Shown in pieces: positions 28,030-39,501 of a DNA stretch of 64,000 bases; position 1 is the stretch's first letter, and each line of letters opens with the position of its first letter. The notes beneath the pieces were generated by a model. That model made no database searches, was not told where the DNA came from, and worked only from the letters and a program-made list of their open reading frames with translations. The position numbers were made by a program, and so were the translations under genes. The DNA comes from Streptomyces sp. ACA25 (GTDB lineage Bacteria > Actinomycetota > Actinomycetes > Streptomycetales > Streptomycetaceae), in contig NZ_JAQKPV010000001.1 in NCBI RefSeq assembly GCF_028200735.1, forward strand, positions 761,441 to 825,440, in the 5' to 3' direction.

Positions 28030-28257
28030 CTCCGTGCCGGCTTGCCCGGCACCTGTTCCCGCCCCCGTGTCCTTCCCCTGGGCTGCCCGCAGGCCCGGCC
28101 CGCGGCCGCTACGGCTTCTGCCCGGCCGCGCCGCCCCGTCCCGCTCTCGTGGGCCCGCCGGCGGCCGGGGCATCCGCTCCCGGGCCCGTCGAGGCGGCTC
28201 ACCGGCCCGCGACGCGGCCTGGTGGCCCGGTGACCCGGCAATTCGCACCCCCGCCGT

Positions 28258-28263
28258 TATTGT
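28258..28263 (+). promoter_or_regulatory. -10 box for leaderless BlaI-type regulator transcript
   Basis: TATTGT is followed by six bases and the ATG at 28270, with no ribosome site between. Confidence 0.55.
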
Positions 28264-28269
28264 TGCCGC

Positions 28270-28659
28270 ATGCCGCGGCCCTTGGGAGACCTCGAAGATG
28301 CGGTGATGAGCCGCGTCTGGGAGTGGAACCGTTCCGTCACTGTCCGAGAAGTTCTTGAGGATCTGCGTCAAGAGCGGTCGATCGCTTATACGACTGTGAT
28401 GACAGTCCTGGACAACCTGCATCAGAAGGGCTGGGTCAGGCGGAGGCAGGAGGGACGGGCCTATCACTATGAGGCGGTGTCCACCCGGGCTGCCTACGCC
28501 GCCGCATTGATACACGACGCCTGGGGGGAGAGCGACAACCCGGCGGCGGCTCTTGTGGCATTCCTGAGCATGATGTCCCCCGAGCAGGCCGAGGCATTGC
28601 ACGATGCGCTGCGGGTGGTGGATGTGGCCGGAGTGCACGTGGACGATCACGGGCGATAG
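28270..28659 (+). CDS. BlaI/MecI/CopY family transcriptional regulator
   Basis: This 129-residue protein is a winged-helix repressor: LGDLEDAVMSRVWEWNRSVT at the N-terminus, the recognition-helix region SIAYTTVMTVLDNLHQKGWV, the wing RRRQEGRAYHYEAV, and a C-terminal dimerisation segment (LVAFLSMMSPEQAEALHDAL). BlaI proteins usually sit with a BlaR-type M56 membrane protease that cleaves them; no such gene is next to it here. The gene appears leaderless, and the acetyltransferase gene follows after ten bases, whose own -10 box overlaps the end of this gene. Targets are unknown. Confidence 0.92.
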   Translation: MPRPLGDLEDAVMSRVWEWNRSVTVREVLEDLRQERSIAYTTVMTVLDNLHQKGWVRRRQEGRAYHYEAVSTRAAYAAALIHDAWGESDNPAAALVAFLSMMSPEQAEALHDALRVVDVAGVHVDDHGR

Positions 28660-28669
28660 CCTCTCGTTC

Positions 28670-29197
28670 GTGACAGAAGATGAGAGTGCCGTAACCGAAG
28701 TCACCGTCCGCCGTGCCCGGACTACCGATGTGCCGGCAGTGCGCGGGCTCATCGAGGTGTACGCCAAGGACCGGATCCTGCTCAACAAGGCGATGGTGAC
28801 CCTTTACGAGGACATTCAGGAGTTCTGGGTGGCGGAGGGCGGTCCGGACGCCCGTGTGGTGGCCTGCGGGGCTCTGCACGTCATGTGGGAGGACCTTGCC
28901 GAGGTGCGCACGCTCGCCGTCGATCCGGCTCTCCAGGGGCAGGGAGTGGGGCACCGGGTACTCGAGAAGTTGCTGGACACTGCACGAGAACTGGGGGTCA
29001 GCCGCATTTTCTGCCTGACCTTCGAAGTGCAGTTCTTCGCCCGCCACGGGTTCGTCGAGATCGGCGATACGCCGGTCGGCGGGGATGTCTACAGTGAGCT
29101 GCTGCGTTCCTATGACGAGGGAGTGGCCGAGTTCCTCGGGCTGGAGCGAGTGAAACCTAACACTTTGGGTAACAGTCGGATGCTGTTGCATCTCTGA
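28670..29197 (+). CDS. argA: amino-acid N-acetyltransferase (N-acetylglutamate synthase type)
   Basis: The 175-residue GNAT protein resembles the short, stand-alone N-acetylglutamate synthase of mycobacteria (Rv2747 type), which makes the first intermediate of arginine synthesis. Residues include VRRARTTDVPAVRGLIEVYA, the motif A acetyl-CoA loop LQGQGVGHRVLEKLL, FFARHGFVEIGDTPV and the C-terminal VKPNTLGNSRMLLHL, a hallmark of this subfamily. The frame is open upstream, but GTG 28670 is chosen because TAGCCT (28657-28662) lies seven bases before it and homology starts here. Other arginine genes are not in the window. Confidence 0.9.
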   Translation: MTEDESAVTEVTVRRARTTDVPAVRGLIEVYAKDRILLNKAMVTLYEDIQEFWVAEGGPDARVVACGALHVMWEDLAEVRTLAVDPALQGQGVGHRVLEKLLDTARELGVSRIFCLTFEVQFFARHGFVEIGDTPVGGDVYSELLRSYDEGVAEFLGLERVKPNTLGNSRMLLHL

Positions 29198-29355
29198 TTG
29201 CCGGAGAGGTGGGGTTTATGTCCGAATCATCCCATCGTGTCTTCGGATCGATGCAGAGCAATCCCGGCAGAGGGTTTGTGTTTTCCTGAGAAGGGCGGTT
29301 TGATTGCGCCCGCAGTAGCGAAACTATTCGGCGACTATGAATGGGGAGTAGTCAA

Positions 29356-29691
29356 GTGGCACAGAAGGTTCAGGTCCTTCTCCTCGATGACCTCGACGGG
29401 GGTGAGGCGGACGAGACCGTTACGTTCGCGCTCGATGGAAAGACCTACGAGATCGACCTCAAATCCGCCAACGCAGAGAAGCTCCGCAGTGCTCTGGAGC
29501 CTTACCTGAAGGCCGGGCGCCGGGCCGGCGGCCGTGCCGCGCGCGCCCCGCGCGGCAGCCGCGCGGCAGCCGGCGGCAGCCAGGACACCGCGAAGATCCG
29601 CGCCTGGGCGAAGGAGAACGGCTTCCAGGTGAACGACCGCGGCCGCGTGCCCGCCGAGATCCGCAAGGCTTACGAGGACGCCGGGGCCTGA
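29356..29691 (+). CDS. lsr2: nucleoid-associated xenogeneic silencer Lsr2
   Basis: Lsr2 is the actinobacterial H-NS analogue that coats and silences AT-rich DNA. The 111-residue protein has the N-terminal oligomerisation domain (AQKVQVLLLDDLDGGEADET, strand-rich, then YEIDLKSANAEKL) and the C-terminal DNA-binding domain with the AT-hook-like R-G-R in NDRGRVPAEIRKAYEDA, linked by an Ala/Arg/Gly-rich stretch. GTG 29356 has GGGGAG at proper spacing; the ATG at 29341 has none. The non-coding stretch just upstream is clearly less G/C-rich than its surroundings. Confidence 0.95.
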   Translation: MAQKVQVLLLDDLDGGEADETVTFALDGKTYEIDLKSANAEKLRSALEPYLKAGRRAGGRAARAPRGSRAAAGGSQDTAKIRAWAKENGFQVNDRGRVPAEIRKAYEDAGA

Positions 29692-29968
29692 CCGGCCGCG
29701 GCCGGGCGTCACGGATGCGGCCCGCCGGTGGCTCCGTCGCGACGGGTGTTCCCGTCCGGCGGCGGTCCGGCGGGGAGACGCGTCGGTCCGTCCGTGTCCT
29801 GGAACGGGGGGTCGTGCCCATGGCGGGGTCGGCCCCTCGAGGCATGTGCGGCCGACTGTCGCGTGCCGGGTCCCCGCGCCGCCGGGCCCCCTCGGGTTAC
29901 GCTGTGTCGCAGAGATGTCGCGGAACGTGCCGAGAGCTCTTGCGGACGGCCCTCCGGGAGGCAAGTCC

Positions 29969-29982
29969 GTTCGCCGATAGCG
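29969..29982. promoter_or_regulatory. ClgR-like operator 1 upstream of clpC
   Basis: GTTCGC, five bases (CGATA), then GCG. This matches the actinobacterial ClgR core CGCYNANRGCG at every fixed position. ClgR activates clp genes in Streptomyces and Corynebacterium. Confidence 0.7.
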
Positions 29983-30087
29983 GATGTGGAAGACCTGTCC
30001 CGCATGGAGTGTCAGCCTGGACGGGTAGGTAACTCGCAAGTGGATGAAGGGGGCGGTGACAGCGGGTCCGGCGTGTGGGTCATCGGC

Positions 30088-30101
30088 GTTCGCCGACGGC
30101 G
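30088..30101. promoter_or_regulatory. ClgR-like operator 2 upstream of clpC
   Basis: GTTCGC, five bases (CGACG), then GCG; also a full match to CGCYNANRGCG, 119 bases downstream of the first box and 203 bases before the clpC start. Confidence 0.7.
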
Positions 30102-30303
30102 TAGCCCTTACAGGCAAATCGTCCGGCCTGCGGGAACATCGTCTCGCACCATCGGGTTGGAACTGTTGTGACTGTTCGGGCAGGAGGCCGGGAACAGCGG
30201 GTAACAGTCGGAATGAGCGGTCCCCCGTTGCGGGACTAAGCTGCGGAAGGACAGGGAGGGGACCGACCCCTTACTGCCTGACCGCTCTGAGGAGCGATTA
30301 ACG

Positions 30304-32826
<2,523 letters not shown>

Positions 32827-32860
32827 CCGGCAGCGCCCCGCGCGCTCCGTACACTCTGCG

Positions 32861-32900
32861 GCGAACGCCCCGACGGCCATCCGGCCGGCGGGGCGTTCGC
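32861..32900 (+). terminator. clpC terminator hairpin
   Basis: A perfect 12-bp stem (32861-32872 with 32889-32900) with a 16-base loop starts 34 bases after the clpC stop. It also lies just beyond the stop of the convergent NACHT gene and could serve both. Confidence 0.8.
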
Positions 32901-32971
32901 CCGTTCCGGGGCCGGCCGGGAACCGCGGGGATGGGGCCCGCCGGGACAGCAGGGGACCTCGGGGACAGCGG

Positions 32972-35900
32972 TCAGTAGCGGGAGGGATGCTCCACGCTCA
33001 GCTCCACGCCGGCGAGCCGGTCGGTCCCCCGGAGGCTCTCGGCCTCCTCGATCACCACCGACCGCAGCCCGCCCAGGGCCACCAGCGGCGTCAGGTCCAC
33101 ATGCCGCGGATGCCGCATGGTCAGGTGTGCGAGACCCGGGAAGAGCCGCGGCAGCCGCTCCAGCCCGGCGCCCTCGTCCGGCGGGTGCAGATACAGGTGA
33201 GTGATCCGTGGAAGGGCCTCCGCCCGGAGCTCCAGGGCCCGCAGCTGCGGCAGGGTCAGGGCCAGGGACTCCAGCTCAGGCAGGGCGGCCACGGCGTCCC
33301 ACTCCTCGGGAGAGGGCCGGGCCCGGTGTGACTGCAGAGCCAGGTGCCGCAGCCGGGGCCACGCCGCCAGACGGGTCAGCGGGACGGTGGGAGGCGGCTC
33401 GAAGGTGTGCAAGGGGGCACGCTCGGGCGGGTCGAGGGGCTGCGTCAGCCGGAGGTGCAGCATGTCGAGTCGCCGCACCCGGTCGAGGGGCTCCAGGCTC
33501 CGCAGCCCCTGGCAGGCCTCCAACGTGACCCGGGTCAGCCCGGGGACGCCCGTGAGCGGCCGCAGGTCGGTGACCGCCGGGCAGTTGACCAGCGCGAGTG
33601 ACTCCAGGTGAGGCAGGGCCGACAGGCAGGAGAGGCCGGTGAGCCGGCTGTTGTCCCGGATGTTGAGCCGGGTGATCCGCTTCCCGGCCACCGCCCCCAT
33701 GATGTCCTCGGCGTCGAAGTCCCCGAGAACATGCAGCCAGGCGTGGTCCACCACCTCGTGGAACACCCGCAGCTCCTCCTGGGTGCGGGCAACCAGATAC
33801 CAGCTGTCGTCCTCCGGGAGATGGCGGATGATCTCCGTCGCGTAGTGCGTGGCGTCGAAACGGTTCCAGGCCCAGGCCAGCTGATTGCGGACGCCCCGCC
33901 CGGGGTGGTGGGCGAACCGGGCCAGCTTTGTCAGGGCGGCATCGGTCGCGATTCGGCCGGCGGTGACCACGACCGCCCGGGCCTCCTCGTCCGTCAGCTC
34001 TTCCGGACCCGGCAGCAACTCCAGCGCCACCGGGCCGACCGCGGCCAGCGACTCGGCCTCGCCCAGGGTCCGCGGCGGCATGACCTCCGAGGCCCGCTGT
34101 TCCGCCAGCTTCCGTACCGTCGGGTCGAGTTGCGTCGCATGCTCCAGGCAGGCCATGGCGAGCAGGTGCAGTCGCACCCGCTGCTCGGCGTCGGCGTCTC
34201 CGCGGGCCACCAGCGCCCGGAGCAGCCGGGCGCGCTCCTCCGGCCGGCAGTGGGCGACCGCCATCCGGATGACGTCCTCCCACTGATCGAGGTGCGCGTG
34301 GTCCACGAGCAGCGGGAAGTCCTGCTCCTCCACAGCCTCCTTGGCGCCCAGGTAGTCCTGGAAGGTGCGGTGCACGAAGTCCACCGCCCCGGGGGACGGC
34401 TCCCGCAGCAGGCCCGACCGGTCCAGCAGGTGCCGGTAGACGGCCCGCGCCGACTCCGGCGCGCCCACATGCGGCATGGACGGCAGCACCCGCTCCAGCA
34501 GGCCCACCGCGACCTCCTGGTCCATCTCCGAACGCCCGTTGCGGATCAGCCAGTACGCCAGCTTCTGCAGCAACTGCACCTGCGCCTCGGCGTCCAGCTC
34601 CACACCGCTCGGGCTGCCCATGTCCCGCTCGCGGTCCCGGCGCTCCAGCAGCATCGTCAGCGCCGCGTCATACAGCGCTTTCCGGCCGCGCGGCAAGTAG
34701 CCGCGCCGCTCCCGGTGCAGCGCGCAGATCAGCCCGCACATCAGCGGGTTGGTGGCGAGCCGCCCGAGGTCCGGCTTCAGGCGCACCGCGTCGAGCAGTT
34801 TGACCTCGTACAGTGGGTCCGCCCGCACGGCACGGTGCCACCGGCGGATGAACGCCGCGACATCGTCCCGGCTCATCTGGGTCAGCGACAGCTCGGAGAA
34901 GTCCTCGGCGGAGAGCCAGCCCTCCCGCACCGCGGAGGGCCGCGCGGTGACCAGCCACAGATTCCCGGGGAAGGCGTGCAGCAGCTCGCGCAGCCAGCGC
35001 CGGGCGTGTTCCCGCTCCTGCTCCGGGACCTCGTCCAGCCCGTCGATGAGCAGCAACCCCCGCCCGGCGCTCAGCACCCGCTCGGCCCACCCCGGCGGCG
35101 GAGAGAGCGGGCAGCCCACCGCGGTCAGGAAGGCGGCCGGCGCCGGCAGCTCCTTCCCGCTGCGGGTGAGGGTCCGCAGGGGCAGCACAAAGGGCACCCG
35201 GCCCCGCAGATGCTGCATGCCCTCGCCGAGCTCCTGCCGTGCGGTGGTGACCGCGAGCCACTGCACCAGCGTGGTCTTCCCGGAGCCTGCGACGCCACGC
35301 AGCAGCACCCGCTCCCGCCCGGCCAGTGCCCGCTCCGCGGGCTGCGGAGCCGGCGGCTGGTCGTCCTCGTCCGGCGGGGTGCCGCCGCCTCCTCCGCGCC
35401 AGGGCCTGCGCTCCACCGCCTCCAGACTCAGGTAGGCGGCGTCCAGCGGCCACTCCCGGGCATGGTCGAGGTCGATGCCGTAGATGGTGAGCAGGCTGTG
35501 CTTGCCCACCAGATAGCGCCCGTACCGCTCCTCGAACTCCAGGTCCTGCACCCGGAGCGACGGCGGCAGCTGACCGAGCAGGGAATCGGTCAGCGCGATC
35601 AGCCGCCGCAGCATGCGGGTCTGCTCGACGAGAGCGCTGGGGATGAACGTGGAGCGCTGGGTGAAGAAATGGAGGATGTGCAGGCTTGCGGTGTCGATGA
35701 GCCGGTCGTGGAACCGGGCGGCGTCCGCGGAGAGCGCGCGGGTGGCCTCCGGGGTGCGGGCGCGCAACTGACGGGCGAACTGCTCGTGCCCGAGCCCCAC
35801 GGCATGGGCGTCGTCCATGGTCAGATCACCGAGACCGGTGAGGGTGCGGACGACGGCGCCGGTGAGGGCTTCCTGTTCGTCCTCGGGGACGACGGGATCG

Positions 35901-36124
35901 TGCGGGCCCGCGGCCTGCACCGCCCGCTGCACCAGCCGGCCCGTCAGCTTGCGCAGCTCGTGCTCGGTGAGGGTCCGGGTCTCGCCGGCGAAGGAGACCA
36001 GCGAGGACACCCGGACGGGCTGGTCCACCAGCCCGGCGCCGGGTCCGTCCTGCCGGAACAGGCGTGTGATCAGCGGGCCGACGGCCCCCGAGGCCAGCCG
36101 CAAGCCGAAGTGTGCGGGATCCAT
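32972..36124 (-). CDS. NACHT-domain STAND NTPase with C-terminal leucine-rich-like repeats (NLR-like), copy A
   Basis: The 1050-residue protein has the three-part layout of NLRs. Residues 1-200 are a helical domain with no recognised catalytic motif (it includes ILHFFTQRSTFI and a start LFRQDGPGAGLVD). The NACHT ATPase follows: Walker A GVAGSGKTT (about 275-285), the NACHT-type Walker B LLLIDGLDEVP (about 353-364), and the sensor stretch LVTARPSAVREGW. A helical region contains FVHRTFQDYLGAKE. Residues about 800-1040 are irregular leucine-rich repeats (ITRLNIRDNSRLTGL, LPHLESLALVNC). Bacterial NACHT proteins are known anti-phage proteins; that role here is inferred. It follows its paralogue by 70 bases. 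The start has no good ribosome site. Confidence 0.88.
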   Translation of the reverse strand: MDPAHFGLRLASGAVGPLITRLFRQDGPGAGLVDQPVRVSSLVSFAGETRTLTEHELRKLTGRLVQRAVQAAGPHDPVVPEDEQEALTGAVVRTLTGLGDLTMDDAHAVGLGHEQFARQLRARTPEATRALSADAARFHDRLIDTASLHILHFFTQRSTFIPSALVEQTRMLRRLIALTDSLLGQLPPSLRVQDLEFEERYGRYLVGKHSLLTIYGIDLDHAREWPLDAAYLSLEAVERRPWRGGGGGTPPDEDDQPPAPQPAERALAGRERVLLRGVAGSGKTTLVQWLAVTTARQELGEGMQHLRGRVPFVLPLRTLTRSGKELPAPAAFLTAVGCPLSPPPGWAERVLSAGRGLLLIDGLDEVPEQEREHARRWLRELLHAFPGNLWLVTARPSAVREGWLSAEDFSELSLTQMSRDDVAAFIRRWHRAVRADPLYEVKLLDAVRLKPDLGRLATNPLMCGLICALHRERRGYLPRGRKALYDAALTMLLERRDRERDMGSPSGVELDAEAQVQLLQKLAYWLIRNGRSEMDQEVAVGLLERVLPSMPHVGAPESARAVYRHLLDRSGLLREPSPGAVDFVHRTFQDYLGAKEAVEEQDFPLLVDHAHLDQWEDVIRMAVAHCRPEERARLLRALVARGDADAEQRVRLHLLAMACLEHATQLDPTVRKLAEQRASEVMPPRTLGEAESLAAVGPVALELLPGPEELTDEEARAVVVTAGRIATDAALTKLARFAHHPGRGVRNQLAWAWNRFDATHYATEIIRHLPEDDSWYLVARTQEELRVFHEVVDHAWLHVLGDFDAEDIMGAVAGKRITRLNIRDNSRLTGLSCLSALPHLESLALVNCPAVTDLRPLTGVPGLTRVTLEACQGLRSLEPLDRVRRLDMLHLRLTQPLDPPERAPLHTFEPPPTVPLTRLAAWPRLRHLALQSHRARPSPEEWDAVAALPELESLALTLPQLRALELRAEALPRITHLYLHPPDEGAGLERLPRLFPGLAHLTMRHPRHVDLTPLVALGGLRSVVIEEAESLRGTDRLAGVELSVEHPSRY

Positions 36125-36194
36125 GCAGCCCGAGCGTAACGAAGTGCGCTGACAGGGAGTTGGGTACAGGACGCGGGGCCTGTGGTTCGGCGAG

Positions 36195-39100
36195 TCAGTA
36201 ACGGGAGGCGGGACGGTCCGTCAGCGTTACATGCGGCGGACAGTTCACCCGGCCGCTGGGCGCGGAGATGTGCAGGGACCGGAGGGACTCCAGCCGGGCC
36301 AGCGGCGCCAGGTCCTCCGCGTCGGCGGTGAAAGTCGATGAAGTCAGGCCCGGCAGGGAGCCTGCCATCGTTTCGAGCACATCGACGGGCAGGGGGGTCG
36401 AACGGTCGGTCGACCAGAGGTGAGTGTGCGTTATCCGGGGAAGGACAACCCCTGTCTCCGCGAGGTTGCGCAACGTCACCGGGCGGACCGCCAGGAACCT
36501 CAACCGCTCCAGACCGGCGAGGGCTCCCCACTCTTCGGGGTCAATGGGTCGCTCGACGACCTGGAGGGACAGACGGGTGAGGCCGGGCCAGGACCGGAGG
36601 TCGCGGAGGTCGGGGGGATTATCCGGGAGGGCCAGTTGTCGCAAGGGAGCTCGCAGTGGCAGTTCGCGCAGGGACGGCAGCTCGGTGCCGGGCAGGAGGA
36701 AGAGACCTCCCAGCGTCTCGAGAGCGCCGAGTCCACTGACTCTTGCTCCCGGCGGTGAGCCGAAGAGCAGGGAACGCAGGGGAGCCCCGGCCAGCGGTGT
36801 GAAGTCCGTGACCGCGGAGGACCCGGTCAGCTTCAGTTCCTCCAGGCCACCGAAGTCCCGGAGAAGGCAGAGGCTGTGCAACTCACAGTTTTGCAGGGTC
36901 AATGCGGTCAACGGGTGGTGCGCCAGTGCCGTACGGATCTGCTCCTCGCTGAAGGAACCGTCGAGGTTGATCCGCCGCAGCCCTGGCAGTTCAGCCAGCA
37001 GGGCAAGCTCCTCCGCGTTGCTCGCCTGGAGCTGAAGTTCGCCGTCACGCGGCAGGTGGGTGACGATCTCGTCGAAGTAGCGTCCGGTGTCGAAGCGGTG
37101 CCAGCTGTAGGCCAGCTGGCGCTGCACCGCCAGGGACGGGTGGTCCCGGTAGGCACGCAGCGTCTTGAGCGCCCCGTCGGTGGCGAGCCGGGAGGCGGCG
37201 ACGACCACGGCCTCCGCCTCGTCGTCGTCCAGCCCTTCCGGGCCCGGCAGCAGACCCAGCACCACCGGGCCGGTGCGGGCCAGGGTCCGTGCCTCGTCGT
37301 TGGTGCGGGGCGGGAGGTAGTCGGCGGCGCGGGCCAGCACGGCCTCCCGGATGTCGGGCCGCACCTGGGTGGCGTGCTCCAGGCAGGCGGCGGCCAGCAG
37401 GTGGAGCCGCACGGCGTGCTCGGGCTCGCGGTCGCCCCGCTCCAGCAGTGCCTGGAGCAGTTCGCCCCGCTGCGCGGGCTGCGCGTGGGCGACCGCCATG
37501 CGCACCACGTCCTCCCACTGGTCCAGGTGCGCCTTGTCCACCAGGGCCGGGAAGTGCTGCCAGTCGACGACCTCCCGCGCCCCGAGGTAGTCCTGGAAGG
37601 TGCGGTGCACGAAGTCCACGGTTCCGTCGACGGGTTCCCGCAGGACGCCGGAGCGCTCCAGCAGGTGCCGGAGCACCGTCTCTCCCGTGCCGAGTCCGGT
37701 GCCCTGGTGGAGGGCGGGCAGGGTCTGGCCGATGAGCCGGGCGGCCAGGGAGCCGGCCATCTCGGAACGGCCGTTGAAGATCAGCCAGTGGGCGAGCTTC
37801 TGCAGCAGCGAGATCTGGGTGTCCGCGTCGAGTTCGAGTGCGCCGCGCGGCGGGTCGGGGCGTTCCCGGTCGCGGCGCTCCAGCAGCATGGCCAGCGCGG
37901 CGTCGTACAGCGCCTTGCGACCCCGTGGGAGGTACCCGTTGCGCTCTCGGTGCAGCGCGCAGAGCAGGGCGCACATCAGCGGGCTGGTGGCCAGCGCGCT
38001 GAGATCCGGGCGGGAGCGGACGAGGTCGAGCAGTGCCTGCTCGACCTCCGGCTCCGCGCCGACGGCCCGGTGCCAGCGGTGGACGAAGGCCTCGAACTCC
38101 CGGCTGCCCATCGGCGTCATGGACAGCTCGGTGAAGTTCTCGGCGTCCAGCCAGTCCGCCCGCACGGCGGACGGCCGGGCGGTGACCATCCAGAGGTTGC
38201 CCGGGTACGCGGTGTCCAGGCGGCGCAGCCAGCGCCGGACCTCCTCCCGTTCGCCTTCCGGCACTTCGTCGATTCCGTCGACCAGCAGCAGTCCCCGCCC
38301 CGCCGCCAGCACCCGGTCCGGCCAGCCGGGTGGCTGCGCTCCCGCCAGCGGGCAGTTCACCGCGGACAGGAAGTCCTCCGGGGCGGGCAGCGGGCGGCCG
38401 GTCCGGGTCAGGGTGCGCAGCGGCAGCGGGAAAGGGACCTTGCCGAGCAGGTGGTGCATGCTCTGCCGGGTCTCCTGCCGGGCCGCGCACACCGCCAGCC
38501 ACTGGAGCAGTGTGGTCTTGCCCGAGCCCGCGCCGCCCCGCAGCAGTACCCGGGGGAGGCCGCTCAGCGCCCGGTCGGCGCGCTGCGGTGTTGCGGGAGC
38601 GCCGAGCGCGCTGGGATTGCCCCGGTCATCGGCCTCCGGTTCCCGGCCGGCCGCCTCCAGGCTGAGGTAGGCGTCGTCGAGCTTCCACTCCCGGGTTCGG
38701 CGCAGGTCCAGCCCGTACACCGTGAGCCGGCTCTGCTCCCGCACGACGTACTCGGCGTACCGGGCCTCGAAGGTGCTGTTCTCGGCCGATTTCGGCGGGG
38801 TCCGCTCCAGCAGCAGGTCGGTCCTGGCCCGCAGCGTGTCCAGGTCCCGGCTCTGCTGGACGAGCGTCCGGGCGACGAAGGTGGAGCGCTGAGTGAAGAA
38901 GTGCAGGATGTGCAGGCAGGCGGCCTCCAGGAGGGCATCGAGGAGGAGTTCCGCGTCCCCGGAGAGCTGTTCGCCTCCCCGCTGCCGCTGCCCTCGGCGC
39001 AGCTCCGCCGCCAGGGCCGCCGGGCCGAGCCGGACGGCCTGCACGTCGTCCATGTCCAGGTCGCCCAGGCCGTGCAGGCTCCGGGCAAGGGCGGTGACGA

Positions 39101-39356
39101 GGGGCTCGGTCTCGCCGGGCGGCAGGGCGTCGTGCGGTCCGGCGGTCCGGGCCGCCCGGTCCACCAGCTCCCGGGCCAGCCGGACGAGATCCTCCTCGGC
39201 CAGGGTGCGCTGCTCGCCCCGGAAGGACACCAGTGCGGAGACCCGCACGGGCCGGTCCACCAGTCCGGCCCCCGGCCCGTCCTGCCGGAACAGTTTCTTG
39301 GCCATCGCGGTCAGCAGACTCGTGCCGAGCCGCAGCCCCACCCCGGACGGATCCAT
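36195..39356 (-). CDS. NACHT-domain STAND NTPase with C-terminal leucine-rich-like repeats (NLR-like), copy B
   Basis: This 1053-residue protein is a paralogue of copy A, with the same architecture and the same start pattern (LFRQDGPGAGLVD), N-terminal ILHFFTQRSTFVA, Walker A GGAGSGKTT (about residue 270), Walker B LLLVDGIDEVP (about 350), RPSAVRADW sensor stretch and FVHRTFQDYLGARE. The C-terminal repeats (ALTLQNCELHSLCLLRDFGG, LEELKLTGSSAVTDF) are more diverged, as expected for a ligand-sensing region. GGGGGAG precedes the ATG. It is the upstream gene, so both copies may be one transcription unit. Both copies end in S-R-Y. Function as an immune sensor is inferred. Confidence 0.88.
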   Translation of the reverse strand: MDPSGVGLRLGTSLLTAMAKKLFRQDGPGAGLVDRPVRVSALVSFRGEQRTLAEEDLVRLARELVDRAARTAGPHDALPPGETEPLVTALARSLHGLGDLDMDDVQAVRLGPAALAAELRRGQRQRGGEQLSGDAELLLDALLEAACLHILHFFTQRSTFVARTLVQQSRDLDTLRARTDLLLERTPPKSAENSTFEARYAEYVVREQSRLTVYGLDLRRTREWKLDDAYLSLEAAGREPEADDRGNPSALGAPATPQRADRALSGLPRVLLRGGAGSGKTTLLQWLAVCAARQETRQSMHHLLGKVPFPLPLRTLTRTGRPLPAPEDFLSAVNCPLAGAQPPGWPDRVLAAGRGLLLVDGIDEVPEGEREEVRRWLRRLDTAYPGNLWMVTARPSAVRADWLDAENFTELSMTPMGSREFEAFVHRWHRAVGAEPEVEQALLDLVRSRPDLSALATSPLMCALLCALHRERNGYLPRGRKALYDAALAMLLERRDRERPDPPRGALELDADTQISLLQKLAHWLIFNGRSEMAGSLAARLIGQTLPALHQGTGLGTGETVLRHLLERSGVLREPVDGTVDFVHRTFQDYLGAREVVDWQHFPALVDKAHLDQWEDVVRMAVAHAQPAQRGELLQALLERGDREPEHAVRLHLLAAACLEHATQVRPDIREAVLARAADYLPPRTNDEARTLARTGPVVLGLLPGPEGLDDDEAEAVVVAASRLATDGALKTLRAYRDHPSLAVQRQLAYSWHRFDTGRYFDEIVTHLPRDGELQLQASNAEELALLAELPGLRRINLDGSFSEEQIRTALAHHPLTALTLQNCELHSLCLLRDFGGLEELKLTGSSAVTDFTPLAGAPLRSLLFGSPPGARVSGLGALETLGGLFLLPGTELPSLRELPLRAPLRQLALPDNPPDLRDLRSWPGLTRLSLQVVERPIDPEEWGALAGLERLRFLAVRPVTLRNLAETGVVLPRITHTHLWSTDRSTPLPVDVLETMAGSLPGLTSSTFTADAEDLAPLARLESLRSLHISAPSGRVNCPPHVTLTDRPASRY

Positions 39357-39501
39357 GTCTCCCCCAACCCCGCGCGCCCACCAAGCCGTTGACCGATCGT
39401 AAATCCCGCTGCGGCGCGTCGGGCCACCCGGCTACGGTCGGACGGTCGCGGCATCCGCACAGCAGGCCGCCCATCACACCGGACAGAAACACGGGGAACG
39501 G

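Larger units (their letters stand above)
29692..30303. other. 612-base clpC upstream region
   Basis: No gene is confidently called. A small G/C-only palindrome (29693-29706) just after lsr2 may end its transcription. Two ClgR-like boxes (29969-29982, 30088-30101) precede clpC. An open frame ending at 30171 exists but has no ribosome site or recognisable product. The clpC ribosome site GAGGAG lies about ten bases before ATG 30304. Confidence 0.6.

Noticed and set aside
29728..30171. 147-codon frame in the clpC upstream region
   Set aside because: No ribosome site, no recognisable product, unusual Arg/Pro/Ser composition, and it would contain both ClgR-like boxes.
29167..30212. 14-base direct repeat GGGTAACAGTCGGA at 29167 and 30199
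   Set aside because: A 14-base repeat pair is expected by chance among all pairs in 64 kb; no element structure links the copies.
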